Source: JAAFHB01 sp037133495
Lineage (GTDB): Bacteria > Bacteroidota > Bacteroidia > Bacteroidales > Prolixibacteraceae
DNA: 64,000 nucleotides
Reading direction: 5' to 3'
Assembly: GCA_037133495.1 (NCBI GenBank)
Contig: JBAXOA010000001.1
Coordinates: forward strand, 1 to 64,000
The notes beneath the pieces were generated by a model. It did not search any database. It saw only the letters and a program-made list of their open reading frames with translations, and was not told where the DNA came from. The stretch's first letter is position 1; each line of letters starts with the position of its first letter. Below are positions 51,488-60,905 of the stretch, piece after piece. Both the position numbers and the translations under genes were made by a program.

Positions 51488-54118
51488 CTATTTCACCACC
51501 ACTGTTTCGGTTGACTTTATGTCCGCAGAAGAACCGCCAACCATTAATTTAAAAGTTCCCGGTTCGACAACGAAAGCTTTTTTGTTAACATCCCAACAGG
51601 CAAGATCCTTCACCGGAAAGACAAGCTCTACGGTCTTACTTTCATTTGGCTGAAGAGTGACCCGGTCAAAACTAACCAGTTGTTTTTCAGGTCTGAGCAC
51701 ACCCGATTTTTCATCATGGGCATAAAGTTGAACCACCTCATCACCGGTACGTGATCCAGTATTTTTTACAACAACTCTGGCGGTTATATTTCCTGCAGCA
51801 TCAACAGTTTTGGAGATAACCTGCAATTTTCCATAGCTAAAGTGAGTATAGCTGAGTCCAAATCCGAACGGATAAAGTACCTCACAGATTTGTGATTTAT
51901 CGCTCACATTGTTACCATACATGTAAGTTCTCCCTTTACGGATATCATAATCGCTGATGGAAGGCATGTTTTCAACCGATTTATAGAAGGTCATGGGTAA
52001 GCGACCAGCTGGATTAGAATCACCAAAGAGTATATCGGCAAGGGCATTTCCACCTTCTTCACCATTATACCAGGATTCAACAATTGCAGGAACATTTTCC
52101 TGAACCCAGTTAATAGACAAAGCCCCGCCATTTTGCATAACGACAATAGTTTTTGGATTGGCTTTAAGCACTGCCTTAACCAAATCTTCCTGATCGCCAG
52201 GTAAATCCAGATCAGAACGATCGACGCCTTCTTTCTCGACACTTTCGTCGGTTCCCAGCACTACAACAGCCACATCCGCGATTCGGGCTGCTTCAACTGC
52301 GCTGGCGAATTTATCAGGATTTGAAGGAGCACCCCAAAGTTTTACAGCCGCGTTGTACCACTGTTCAGTATATTCGAGGCGAAGATCATATTGTTTTCCC
52401 TTCTCAACTTCAATTTTCACAGCAGCCGACGAACGGTTCCTGTTGAGCGTTTTGTCTATAATTTTTTTACCATCAATGTAAAGACGAATAGCATCATCGA
52501 AATCACCGCCAATATAATAAGGACCAGAAACAGGAGCAATAAATTTTCCGGTCCACCTCACTGAATAGTAATCAACAGGTAATTCAGGAATAGCTCCTCC
52601 CCTTCCAAAATTAAAATCAATCATGGGATCAATCCTGGTTAAAACAGGTTTTCCTGAACAATCGGTATTGCTAAAGTATTCGCCTTTTAAACCATGTTCG
52701 CCAGGTTTTCCTCCTTCGGGGATAAGGTTTTCAGTTGGAATGGCAGGCAAAGTAATTTTAATGTCGGTGCCTTTCACAAATTTCACTTTGGCGCTGTCCA
52801 GTTTGTTAATAATTCCCTGTAATGGAGAAACCACATGAGAAAAGGGACCGGTGTATCCTCCCAGCTGACAAACAGCAGCATTCGGTCCGATCACTGCAAC
52901 CATCTTTACTTTATTCTTATCCAACGGTAAAAGCGCACCTTTGTTTTTCAACAAAACAATTGATTCGCGAGCCAATTGCCGTGCCAATTCGAGATGGGCA
53001 TCACTGTGAACCACCGAAAGTGGAATTTTTGTATAGGGCACTAATTCCGGAGGATCGTAAAGTCCAAGTCTGAAGCGTGAAACAAGGATCCGAAACACAG
53101 CCGAATCGATGGTGGCTTCCGAAACCATCCCCTTACGCACAACATCCGCCAGATGATCCCGGAAACAATCTCCACATTCGATATCCATCCCGGAATTCAA
53201 CGCCAAAGCAATGGCTTCCTCAGGTCCTTTGACATATTTATGACCTTCGTAAAAATCTTTGAGTCCGTTGCAATCGGAAACCACTGTTCCATCAAATCCC
53301 CATTCACCGCGCAGAATATCAGTCAATAGCTTTTTATTTCCTGAACAGGGAACGCCATTCAACCGATTGTATGCTGCCATAATCTGTTCGGCTTTGCCTT
53401 CCTGAACCAGCACCTGATATGGTTTCAGGTAATACTCACGCAGCAGTTGTTCGTCAACGTCGGATGATCCGTTATGGCGGCACCACTCTTCGTTGTTCAT
53501 GGCAAAATGTTTGGGTGCGGCTATCCCTTTCAGGTATTTGGGATGATCGCCCTGAATTCCCTTTACAAACTGTAAACTGAGTTGGGCAGTAAGAAACGGG
53601 TCTTCTCCATAACACTCCTCAGTGCGGCCCCAGCGCGGATCACGGGCCATTTCGACTACCGGTGCCCAAAAGGTGAGCGTTGATTTATTCATCCCGGCAT
53701 GGAAACGGGGTCTTGCCTCCTCCGCCAATGCGCTGCCAATGGCTAGGTTCAGTTTTCTGTTCCAGGTGGCTGCCTGAGCAATAGGTACCGGGAAAATCGT
53801 TGGAAAATCGTTTGCCCTCGCACTAACGCAATGACCAGCCTCGCCTCCCCACTGGTACCCTGAGATTCCAAGGCGTGGCAAATCAGTTGGGATGCGGGTC
53901 ATCATCTGCGATAATTTTTCTTCGAGCGTCATTCGGGTCAGCAAATCATCCACCCGCTGCTTAAATGGCTTCGTATAATCGAGGTACAGCGCTTTTTCAT
54001 CTGCTTGCTGAGCAAATACCGGCAAAGTTTGCAGGGCAAAAAACAACAAGAGGGCAGCCTGAAAATTGAATTTTAAAGCTAAGTCCGACCCATTTCTCAT
54101 ATTACGTTTCCTTTCCAT
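51488..54118 (-). CDS. GH3 beta-glycosidase with inserted PA14 domain
   Basis: An 876-residue exported GH3 enzyme (signal peptide ending near residue 37, 'PVFAQQ'). The N-terminal TIM barrel (~45-370) holds 'GEDPFLTAQLS', 'KHFAMNNEE' and the nucleophile Asp282 in 'WGFDGTVVSDCNG', where Cys follows the Asp in place of the usual Trp or Tyr. The second domain (~385-) is interrupted by a PA14 domain (~476-597, 'GDFDDAIRLYIDGKKIID'), then continues with 'VVVLGTDESVEKEGVDRSDL' and ends with a fibronectin-like domain. The PA14 insertion is known in beta-glucosidases and forms part of the active-site wall. The substrate could be beta-glucoside or beta-xyloside. It is followed by the beta-helix gene. 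Confidence 0.93.
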   Translation of the reverse strand: MERKRNMRNGSDLALKFNFQAALLLFFALQTLPVFAQQADEKALYLDYTKPFKQRVDDLLTRMTLEEKLSQMMTRIPTDLPRLGISGYQWGGEAGHCVSARANDFPTIFPVPIAQAATWNRKLNLAIGSALAEEARPRFHAGMNKSTLTFWAPVVEMARDPRWGRTEECYGEDPFLTAQLSLQFVKGIQGDHPKYLKGIAAPKHFAMNNEEWCRHNGSSDVDEQLLREYYLKPYQVLVQEGKAEQIMAAYNRLNGVPCSGNKKLLTDILRGEWGFDGTVVSDCNGLKDFYEGHKYVKGPEEAIALALNSGMDIECGDCFRDHLADVVRKGMVSEATIDSAVFRILVSRFRLGLYDPPELVPYTKIPLSVVHSDAHLELARQLARESIVLLKNKGALLPLDKNKVKMVAVIGPNAAVCQLGGYTGPFSHVVSPLQGIINKLDSAKVKFVKGTDIKITLPAIPTENLIPEGGKPGEHGLKGEYFSNTDCSGKPVLTRIDPMIDFNFGRGGAIPELPVDYYSVRWTGKFIAPVSGPYYIGGDFDDAIRLYIDGKKIIDKTLNRNRSSAAVKIEVEKGKQYDLRLEYTEQWYNAAVKLWGAPSNPDKFASAVEAARIADVAVVVLGTDESVEKEGVDRSDLDLPGDQEDLVKAVLKANPKTIVVMQNGGALSINWVQENVPAIVESWYNGEEGGNALADILFGDSNPAGRLPMTFYKSVENMPSISDYDIRKGRTYMYGNNVSDKSQICEVLYPFGFGLSYTHFSYGKLQVISKTVDAAGNITARVVVKNTGSRTGDEVVQLYAHDEKSGVLRPEKQLVSFDRVTLQPNESKTVELVFPVKDLACWDVNKKAFVVEPGTFKLMVGGSSADIKSTETVVVK

Positions 54119-54142
54119 CCTCTTTTACTTTAATATTGTATA

Positions 54143-55597
54143 TTATCCCTTTCGATTGAAATTTCTAAAAAATAGTACCACACCGGAATAAACCAGAAAT
54201 ACCGTGCCAACATAGAATAAAAGCTCACTGTATTCGTGGTACATTTTTGTGTAATCTTCGATCATCTTAATTTGTGCATAATAAACAGCGCCAAGACTAA
54301 CTAAAAATAAAGCGCCAATTACTCCAAGAACAGGAATAAATCGCTGAGAAGCAGATTGTTTTGCTACCCTGTTTTTTTTGTCGTCTATATTTATTACCCA
54401 TGTCATTACTAATATCCAAAATATCCAGGAGGTTACCTGATAGCTATTCAATGTTCTGAAATAATTAATGAAGGTAAATACCGGGCTGAACAAAAGATAT
54501 CTTTTAGTATAATAGGGTCTGTCTTTATACAACAGTACTTTGAGTTTGCTCTGATCGTGGGTTTTAAGAATATTAAGGATTGCTTCTTCTTTTAGAACCG
54601 GGGTTAGATTTTTCCATCCCGGTATCTCAAAGGCATTCCATAAAGAGCATGCATTGCCATATCCATGGAAATCCAGACCACCGTTCATAATTAAAGCATT
54701 ACGACCACAAAAATCTTTAATCTTCTGATACACATCTCTTTCATAGGTTAAATCTGTACCGCTGTTTTCAATTTCAAAGCCATCAACATTCAGGTTCTTA
54801 TAATATTCGAGAGAGTTACGCTCCCCATCAAACCAATGGTTTGCAATTACAGCATTGTTTGCGGCATGTGCCAGCCGAATAGCCGTTGAGTCGGAAATAC
54901 CTTTCGTACTAAATTTCTCCTTCAGACCGAGCAGACTTAAATGGTTACTTCCCGAAAACTCTTCACCACAGATTACGAGGGGTTCTTGCGGGAATTTATT
55001 ATTACGCTGTGCCTGTACAAAATCGAAGGTTTGATCATGGTTATTATGATCTGTTATGAAAAATGCATCAAAGCCATTGCGTTTATGCCATTTCCATAAT
55101 CCCTCTTGTGAAATAAGACCGTCATGGCTGAATTGCGTGTGAGAATGAGTAGTAACCAGAACAGAATTTGGGGAGTTATTTATAATGGTATTATTAGGTA
55201 AAGGGATGAAAACTATGATTACAAAAACGACAAACCACAAACCTATAACTATGGGAATATTAACTAATTGAATTACTACAAATCTGGATCTTTTTTGCTT
55301 GTTTTTGATTAAAAATGACTTTATCAGGCTATAAACAATAAAAACTGCCAAAACCCAAAATAATAGCAACCGCATCTCTGTTAAGGAATGAAATGAACGG
55401 TTATAAAACAATAAGAGACCCAAGACCGGCTCAAATAGAGTTTTCCAAACCGAGATGTGAATACCAAAATCAGGTACTGTTTCTAATGTAAGCGCATTTT
55501 CAATATGTATCGGGAAGGGAAAGAAAACCGAAAGAATTACAATTCCCATCAGAATACCCGCCAACGTATACTTTTGTGTATTACTTAAAAAATTCAT
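54143..55597 (-). CDS. Membrane protein with a PHP-type metal hydrolase domain
   Basis: A 484-residue polytopic protein. Four hydrophobic segments (~12-28, 50-65, 77-95, 107-130) precede a PHP domain (~145-340), and three more follow (~385-475). The PHP core is clear: 'VTTHSHTQFSHDG' carries the first metal-binding His pair, 'DAFFITDHNNHD' the next, 'ICGEEFS' the Glu, and 'MNGGLDFHGYG' the late Asp-His. PHP domains are trinuclear metal phosphoesterases. An inner-membrane protein with the domain between helix bundles is unusual. It lies between two GH3 genes (24-bp gap downstream, 124 bp upstream). It may cleave a phosphomonoester or diester on imported or nascent glycan, but that is inference. 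Confidence 0.8.
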   Translation of the reverse strand: MNFLSNTQKYTLAGILMGIVILSVFFPFPIHIENALTLETVPDFGIHISVWKTLFEPVLGLLLFYNRSFHSLTEMRLLLFWVLAVFIVYSLIKSFLIKNKQKRSRFVVIQLVNIPIVIGLWFVVFVIIVFIPLPNNTIINNSPNSVLVTTHSHTQFSHDGLISQEGLWKWHKRNGFDAFFITDHNNHDQTFDFVQAQRNNKFPQEPLVICGEEFSGSNHLSLLGLKEKFSTKGISDSTAIRLAHAANNAVIANHWFDGERNSLEYYKNLNVDGFEIENSGTDLTYERDVYQKIKDFCGRNALIMNGGLDFHGYGNACSLWNAFEIPGWKNLTPVLKEEAILNILKTHDQSKLKVLLYKDRPYYTKRYLLFSPVFTFINYFRTLNSYQVTSWIFWILVMTWVINIDDKKNRVAKQSASQRFIPVLGVIGALFLVSLGAVYYAQIKMIEDYTKMYHEYSELLFYVGTVFLVYSGVVLFFRNFNRKG

Positions 55598-55721
55598 TTG
55601 GTGCTAATTAAATTTAATATACACTTCGTATAATGTTCCTGTGACAACATTGAATTACAGACAGCACAGCAAAAAAGAACAATGGAATACATCCCGAAGT
55701 TATCCTATTCGTCATTTCCCG

Positions 55722-58088
55722 TTATTTTTTATGCTGACTTAGCTCCTCCATTGCGAAGTTGGGGTACATCACGTCGTGAACTCTTTCGACGATGATCTCT
55801 TTAGGTAATTTAAAGGATGCTTTAAGCCGGATATCCTTGGATGAGGCACTGATACGAACTTCATAATCACCCTTGTCTGCAACCCAGGCGCTGATTCCGC
55901 TTCGGAAGGAAGCAAGTAACATGGCATCAAGCTCAAATGATAATTTTTGACTTTCTCCAGGTTGGAGTAACTGTGTTTTAGCAAATCCTTTAAGTTCCTG
56001 AAAAGGTTTTTCGAGTTCACCGGCGGGTGCTGAAAGGTAGAGCTGAACAACCTCCTTGCCAGCCACCTTGCCGGTATTTTTCACGATTACAGTGATATTC
56101 ATTTTGTTGGAGAAACTTGTACTGCTAAGCTTTAGATCGGTATATTCAAAAGTTGTGTATGATAATCCATAGCCAAATTCGTAAGCCGTCGGAATTTTGA
56201 AGGTGTCGTAGTAGCGGTAACCCACGTAAATACCCTCTTTGTAGAAGGAGTTGACCGGGTTATCTGCAGGCTCACCGGGGAAAGTGTTTGCAGAAGGAAC
56301 ATCCTCATATTTCATGAAAAAAGAATCAGGCAGCTTCCCTGACGGGTTAACATCACCTTTTAATACATCAGCAATGGCCGTTCCACCTTCTTGTCCGGGT
56401 TGCCATGCCAGCAAAATCGCATCAGGATAGTTCCGCCAGCTCGCAGTCTCGCATACACCACCAACATTGAGAATTACCACGACTTTTTTACCTGCAGCGT
56501 GGTATGCATCACAGACATTTTTCACAAGATCGAGCTCTGCCGCAGAAGTCGGAATATAACCGTTTTCGTAATTCTCACCCCCGCTGCGGCCAAGCGTGAT
56601 AACCGCAATATCAGAATTGGCAACTTGTTTTAAAACCTCTTCTTTTGTCACCGCCATCTCATCGTGAAAGGGAATAAGCCTTTTCTTAAAGTGCCCGGGT
56701 GCTTTGTTATCTTTAATCCCATTATCGGCAAGCATTTTAGGTGTTCTAAAAAAATCCGGCACAATATTATTTTCCATAATAGCGGCATTAAATGCCGAAT
56801 AGGTCTTCTCAAGCTCATTAATCACGTGATAACCTGAAGATTTAAGACCTTCATTCACAGAGATCGCATATTGATTGCTTCGGATTCCTCCGCTTCCTGT
56901 TCCGGCTTCTATGAGGTAATAGGAAATTTTGCCAAATACAGCAACGGTTTTCACGTCATTAAAAGGAAGTGTCTTTTTATCATTTTTGAGAAGAACCAGA
57001 CCCTCGCCGGCGGCCATTCTTGCAATTTTGGCATGAGCTGCCAAATCGGGTTTAAGGGTTGGAATATAACCCTTGGCTCTTGGTGAGTTTAACTTGAGCT
57101 GCAAATTATATGCAAGGTTTTTGTTCAGTGTATTTTCGTCAAGCGTTTTATCTTTCAGTGCTTCGGTGAGTTCTTTCACTTCTTCCTTATTACCACCCAT
57201 AAGCATATTATTACCTGCGCGAACCTTGGCAACTGCGCTTCCATAACCGTCAAAATCAGTCATAAAAAGACCTTTAAATCCCCACTCTTTACGCACAATA
57301 TCATTTAACAACTCAGGAGTTTCCGCAGTATAGTAACCATTCACTTTATTGTAAGAGGTCATTATAGCTTTAGGATTTCCTTCTTTAACAGCGATTTCAA
57401 ATCCCCGAAGATAAATTTCCCGCAAAGCCCGCTGACTGATCACCGCATTGTACGTTCGCCTGTTTGACTCCTGGTTATTCGCCAGAAAATGCTTTAAAGT
57501 TGCCCCAATACCATTCGATTGAAGGCCTTTTAACACTGCGGCAGCTAATTTTCCTGAAAGCAGGGGGTCTTCAGAGTAATACTCAAAGTTTCGGCCACAT
57601 TTGGGATTTCGATGGAGATTCAGCGCCGGCATCAATACAACATCATAGTCGTATTCCAGGACTTCGTTACCAAAAGCTTTCCCTACCTGAGTCATCAGTT
57701 CAAGGTTCCATGTTGCCGCCATACAAGTGGAGGTAGGAAAGGCCGTCGCGTAGGTATATTCTTTAGCTCCAGCCGGATGAGGATCCCGGTTCACCCCGGT
57801 AGGACCATCGGTAAGAGCTGATGACATGATGGATAGCCGCGGAATGACCATTTTTGAATTCTGGTTGGCAATAATAATTCCTGATCCTTGCTCCGAAGTT
57901 TTTGGATCACCTGCAGGTAAAAATTTCCCGTCGCCAACGGTCATACCAATTTTTTCTTCCGGCGTCATTGCTGCAATAACTTTTTCAATCTTGTCTTTGC
58001 CTAATTGTGGCAACTGTTTATTGGCACATCCCTGAAGGATTAATTGTGTGGTAAGGAGGAACAACAGTCCCCGAATGAGATTTTTCAT
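55722..58088 (-). CDS. GH3 beta-glucosidase-type lipoprotein
   Basis: A 788-residue lipoprotein (Cys21 in 'LILQGCANK'), of ordinary GH3 length. The TIM barrel holds 'ALTDGPTGVNRD', 'LKHFLANNQESNRR' with the substrate-binding Lys-His, and the nucleophile Asp278 in 'FKGLFMTDFDGYGS'. The second domain begins near 360 and ends with a fibronectin-like C-terminus ('VVQLYLSAP', 'ELKGFAKTQLL'). No PA14 insertion is present, unlike its neighbour at 51488. It would hydrolyse beta-linked oligosaccharides released by other enzymes. It follows the GH2 gene by 81 bp, so both are probably on the same long transcript that starts right of the window. Confidence 0.95.
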   Translation of the reverse strand: MKNLIRGLLFLLTTQLILQGCANKQLPQLGKDKIEKVIAAMTPEEKIGMTVGDGKFLPAGDPKTSEQGSGIIIANQNSKMVIPRLSIMSSALTDGPTGVNRDPHPAGAKEYTYATAFPTSTCMAATWNLELMTQVGKAFGNEVLEYDYDVVLMPALNLHRNPKCGRNFEYYSEDPLLSGKLAAAVLKGLQSNGIGATLKHFLANNQESNRRTYNAVISQRALREIYLRGFEIAVKEGNPKAIMTSYNKVNGYYTAETPELLNDIVRKEWGFKGLFMTDFDGYGSAVAKVRAGNNMLMGGNKEEVKELTEALKDKTLDENTLNKNLAYNLQLKLNSPRAKGYIPTLKPDLAAHAKIARMAAGEGLVLLKNDKKTLPFNDVKTVAVFGKISYYLIEAGTGSGGIRSNQYAISVNEGLKSSGYHVINELEKTYSAFNAAIMENNIVPDFFRTPKMLADNGIKDNKAPGHFKKRLIPFHDEMAVTKEEVLKQVANSDIAVITLGRSGGENYENGYIPTSAAELDLVKNVCDAYHAAGKKVVVILNVGGVCETASWRNYPDAILLAWQPGQEGGTAIADVLKGDVNPSGKLPDSFFMKYEDVPSANTFPGEPADNPVNSFYKEGIYVGYRYYDTFKIPTAYEFGYGLSYTTFEYTDLKLSSTSFSNKMNITVIVKNTGKVAGKEVVQLYLSAPAGELEKPFQELKGFAKTQLLQPGESQKLSFELDAMLLASFRSGISAWVADKGDYEVRISASSKDIRLKASFKLPKEIIVERVHDVMYPNFAMEELSQHKK

Positions 58089-58169
58089 CTGGTTAGTAAT
58101 TAGTTTAATTTAAATCGTTTCTTCAAAAAAGGCATTAGAAATTTAGTCACATCTTTTTTGATCATCTTA

Positions 58170-60839
58170 TTATGGTTTTACATTCCAGCCATCGACCTTT
58201 AAAGCCGCCGGGAAGTTGCCTTGGTCAACTTTATTGAACCGAACCTTTACGTCTTTTGATTCTCCCGGTAATAACGAAAAATAGTTGTCGCTCCAATAGG
58301 CCGGACTTATTTCATCGCCATTTTCTCCTTTTGATACACTGAGATGAACCATAAAAGCCAGATTTAAACCTTCATTTCTAATTTTCACCATTGCCTGAAC
58401 TTCAGCACTATCCTTTAAAATGGCAAATGATCTTTCAAGCTCTACTTTTGGAAGTTTCTCAAGATCAGTGAAATCAGCTACAGATTTTGGTTTTGCAACG
58501 AATAAATCCCAGTCAAATCCGCGAGGACTTTTTGTGTCAACCCGTGTTCCCTCAACATCCCTGACGGTTGAAAGCCAATAGAAGTTATCGGTTATCTCTT
58601 TCCCTGACTGATCTTTAAGCTTTAATCTCAGGAAAAATGTTTTGCTTAAACCCTTAGGAAATTCAATTTTGAAAACTTCTGTTTTACCATCAGGGCTGAT
58701 ATCAACGATAGCTGATTTTGAATATTTCTCACTTACATCAAAGTTGAAAACTTTTGCATTCACCTTAAGTCCTTTAAAGTCTTTGTAAAAACTATTGACT
58801 ACATAAATCGAATTATCATCATAAGAATACTGGACATGCAATGGTTCACAAGCTTTTTTGGCCCCGTAATAAGCTCCGCCTACATTGAGAAACCAGTCGA
58901 CATATTGCCAGCTGTAAACTGCAGGCCATGCCATATCATATTTCCAGGTAGTTATTCCGAGCGCTTCATACTTATTCCGGGCATAAGCTTCGAACATTCC
59001 CCGGGCACTTTCATAATTTAAGGCCATTCCCTTTGTACAGAAATCTACAATTCCCGTGGCCTTTCCATAACGATTTTGTAAGGCTTCGAGTCCGGCAGTG
59101 AAATAATCAGAACCCTGAAGAACGGTATGGAACGAAAATGTTTCATTATCAACAGGCCACAAAGCGCTTTCAGGGATGGTTTTGCGCATGCTTTCATAAG
59201 GGGCAAAAATACCGCCGATTCCGCCCGACTGAGCAAATCCCCAGGCGCCATCGTCTTTATGGGTGTAATAATGGGAAGGATTGGCATAACTCCAAAGCTC
59301 AAGGGTGCCGGTGCGTGTTCCTCCGGTTTTAAAGCGGTCGTTGATATTAAAAGCGCCTGAATGAGGCTGGTAAGTGCGTTCCGGTGTGTATTGTGCAATC
59401 AATTCACGGTAGCTTTTATCCAGACTTTCGGTAGGAAAAGTTTCATCATGACCTAAAAAATGGATTAAACTGGGATGGTTACGAATTCGAAGCAGCATAT
59501 CTTCAATAATATTGACAGCCAGTTTTTCATCGGGGAGGTTACGTCCAAAAAATTGCTGGATCACCAAAATGCCATTTTCATCGCACAGATTATAGAACTC
59601 TTCTGTTTCGCGGATTGAGAAACCTTCGGATCTGAGCGCATTCAATCCTGCCTCTTTTGCGTACCGGATTAGTCCTTCGTACCGATGGGCAGACAGACGC
59701 AATAACATATCGCTGGTCATCCATGCACCACCCCGGATTAAAATATTTTTACCATTGACCTGGTAGCCACGCCACCCATCTTTGTTAATATAGGTTGAAA
59801 CTTCGCGAATTCCGAAACGGACTTTTTCTTTAGACGAAATACCACCCTTGGTATTAAAGGAAAGATTTAAATCATAAAGCTCTTGAGCTCCAACGGTATG
59901 TGGCCACCAGACCCTGGGATTTTTAATATTGAGCTGATTGAATTCGGCGGGCGTAAATTTCACTACTTTCGATTCCTGGGGAGCAAGGCTAACTTTTTTT
60001 GCAAAACGAATATTCTCAATTACACCAGTGAGTTCACCCTCAACAGCTTTATCACTTTTATTAATCACTTTTGCCGACACCGTAAGATGAGCCTGATCCA
60101 CCGAAGGAAGGTCAAGATCGGTTACAACATACGGATTGCGGATTGAAACCGGTCCATCGGCAGAAATGAATACATTCTGCCAAACGCCCATATTCAGGTC
60201 GGGTGGTTGAGGATTATGGTCATCCCAACCGGTGGTCGCTTCAACTTGTTTGGTATAATATTTGACATCCGGAATTCTGCCGGGCCCAAAAACTTCGATC
60301 GCCAGACAATTCTCTGCTCCTGTTTTTGCCCATTTATTAATGTCGAATTCAAATCTTCGGTACATGCCGTCCACATGAACTGTATCGGCAATCAGATGAC
60401 TGTTTAGCCAGACATTTGCCTTCAGATTAATACCATCCAGATGTAAAGTCAGGTATTGTCCGGCCTTGTCCGAAGGAATATTAAATTTTGTCCGGTACCA
60501 CCAAGATGAGTAAAAAGGACTGCTTTTAGCCATCGAAATCCAGCTTCCCGGTTTATAACCTGGTATTGCTTTTAGATTTTCCCCATAAAAGGGATCGGGA
60601 TAAACTTTATTCTCCACCAAGGCAGCCAATACTGTTGTTGGAACCGTTACTGGATACCAGCTGTTCGGATGAAATTCATTGGATGAAATTTGGTCACCTG
60701 CACTTTTGATTGTGGCAGAAGACTGAATTTCCCATTTTTCTTTCAGCTGAAAAACAGAGGGATCAGGACTTACACAGCTAACATTCAACAGAATTAAGGA
60801 TGTAATAAATCCATAAACATAAGAAAGGGCTGATCTCAT
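58170..60839 (-). CDS. GH2 enzyme, exo-beta-glucosaminidase/beta-mannosidase-like, with an unusual nucleophile site
   Basis: An 889-residue exported lipoprotein (Cys22 in 'LNVSCVSP'). The layout is the usual GH2 sugar-binding domain (~60-225), Ig-like domain (~230-345) and TIM barrel (~350-640), with two further sandwiches to the end. Segments 'GAWMTSDMLLRL' and 'FLGHDETFP' resemble exo-beta-D-glucosaminidases; Asp465 and Glu466 occupy the acid/base region. The nucleophile loop, however, reads 'GAWGFAQSGGIGGIFAPYES'. Aligned by its flanking HKDxGAW and ES(M/L)(R/K) anchors, Ser538 takes the place of the catalytic Glu I expect there. It may use another residue or be altered in function. It lies between the Gfo/Idh and GH3 genes. 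Confidence 0.85.
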   Translation of the reverse strand: MRSALSYVYGFITSLILLNVSCVSPDPSVFQLKEKWEIQSSATIKSAGDQISSNEFHPNSWYPVTVPTTVLAALVENKVYPDPFYGENLKAIPGYKPGSWISMAKSSPFYSSWWYRTKFNIPSDKAGQYLTLHLDGINLKANVWLNSHLIADTVHVDGMYRRFEFDINKWAKTGAENCLAIEVFGPGRIPDVKYYTKQVEATTGWDDHNPQPPDLNMGVWQNVFISADGPVSIRNPYVVTDLDLPSVDQAHLTVSAKVINKSDKAVEGELTGVIENIRFAKKVSLAPQESKVVKFTPAEFNQLNIKNPRVWWPHTVGAQELYDLNLSFNTKGGISSKEKVRFGIREVSTYINKDGWRGYQVNGKNILIRGGAWMTSDMLLRLSAHRYEGLIRYAKEAGLNALRSEGFSIRETEEFYNLCDENGILVIQQFFGRNLPDEKLAVNIIEDMLLRIRNHPSLIHFLGHDETFPTESLDKSYRELIAQYTPERTYQPHSGAFNINDRFKTGGTRTGTLELWSYANPSHYYTHKDDGAWGFAQSGGIGGIFAPYESMRKTIPESALWPVDNETFSFHTVLQGSDYFTAGLEALQNRYGKATGIVDFCTKGMALNYESARGMFEAYARNKYEALGITTWKYDMAWPAVYSWQYVDWFLNVGGAYYGAKKACEPLHVQYSYDDNSIYVVNSFYKDFKGLKVNAKVFNFDVSEKYSKSAIVDISPDGKTEVFKIEFPKGLSKTFFLRLKLKDQSGKEITDNFYWLSTVRDVEGTRVDTKSPRGFDWDLFVAKPKSVADFTDLEKLPKVELERSFAILKDSAEVQAMVKIRNEGLNLAFMVHLSVSKGENGDEISPAYWSDNYFSLLPGESKDVKVRFNKVDQGNFPAALKVDGWNVKP

Positions 60840-60905
60840 AAAGATTAAGTTTAGCGGTTATTATCTTCATTCGAATTTCCGAAGCGTAGAATCACGCCTG
60901 TTCCA

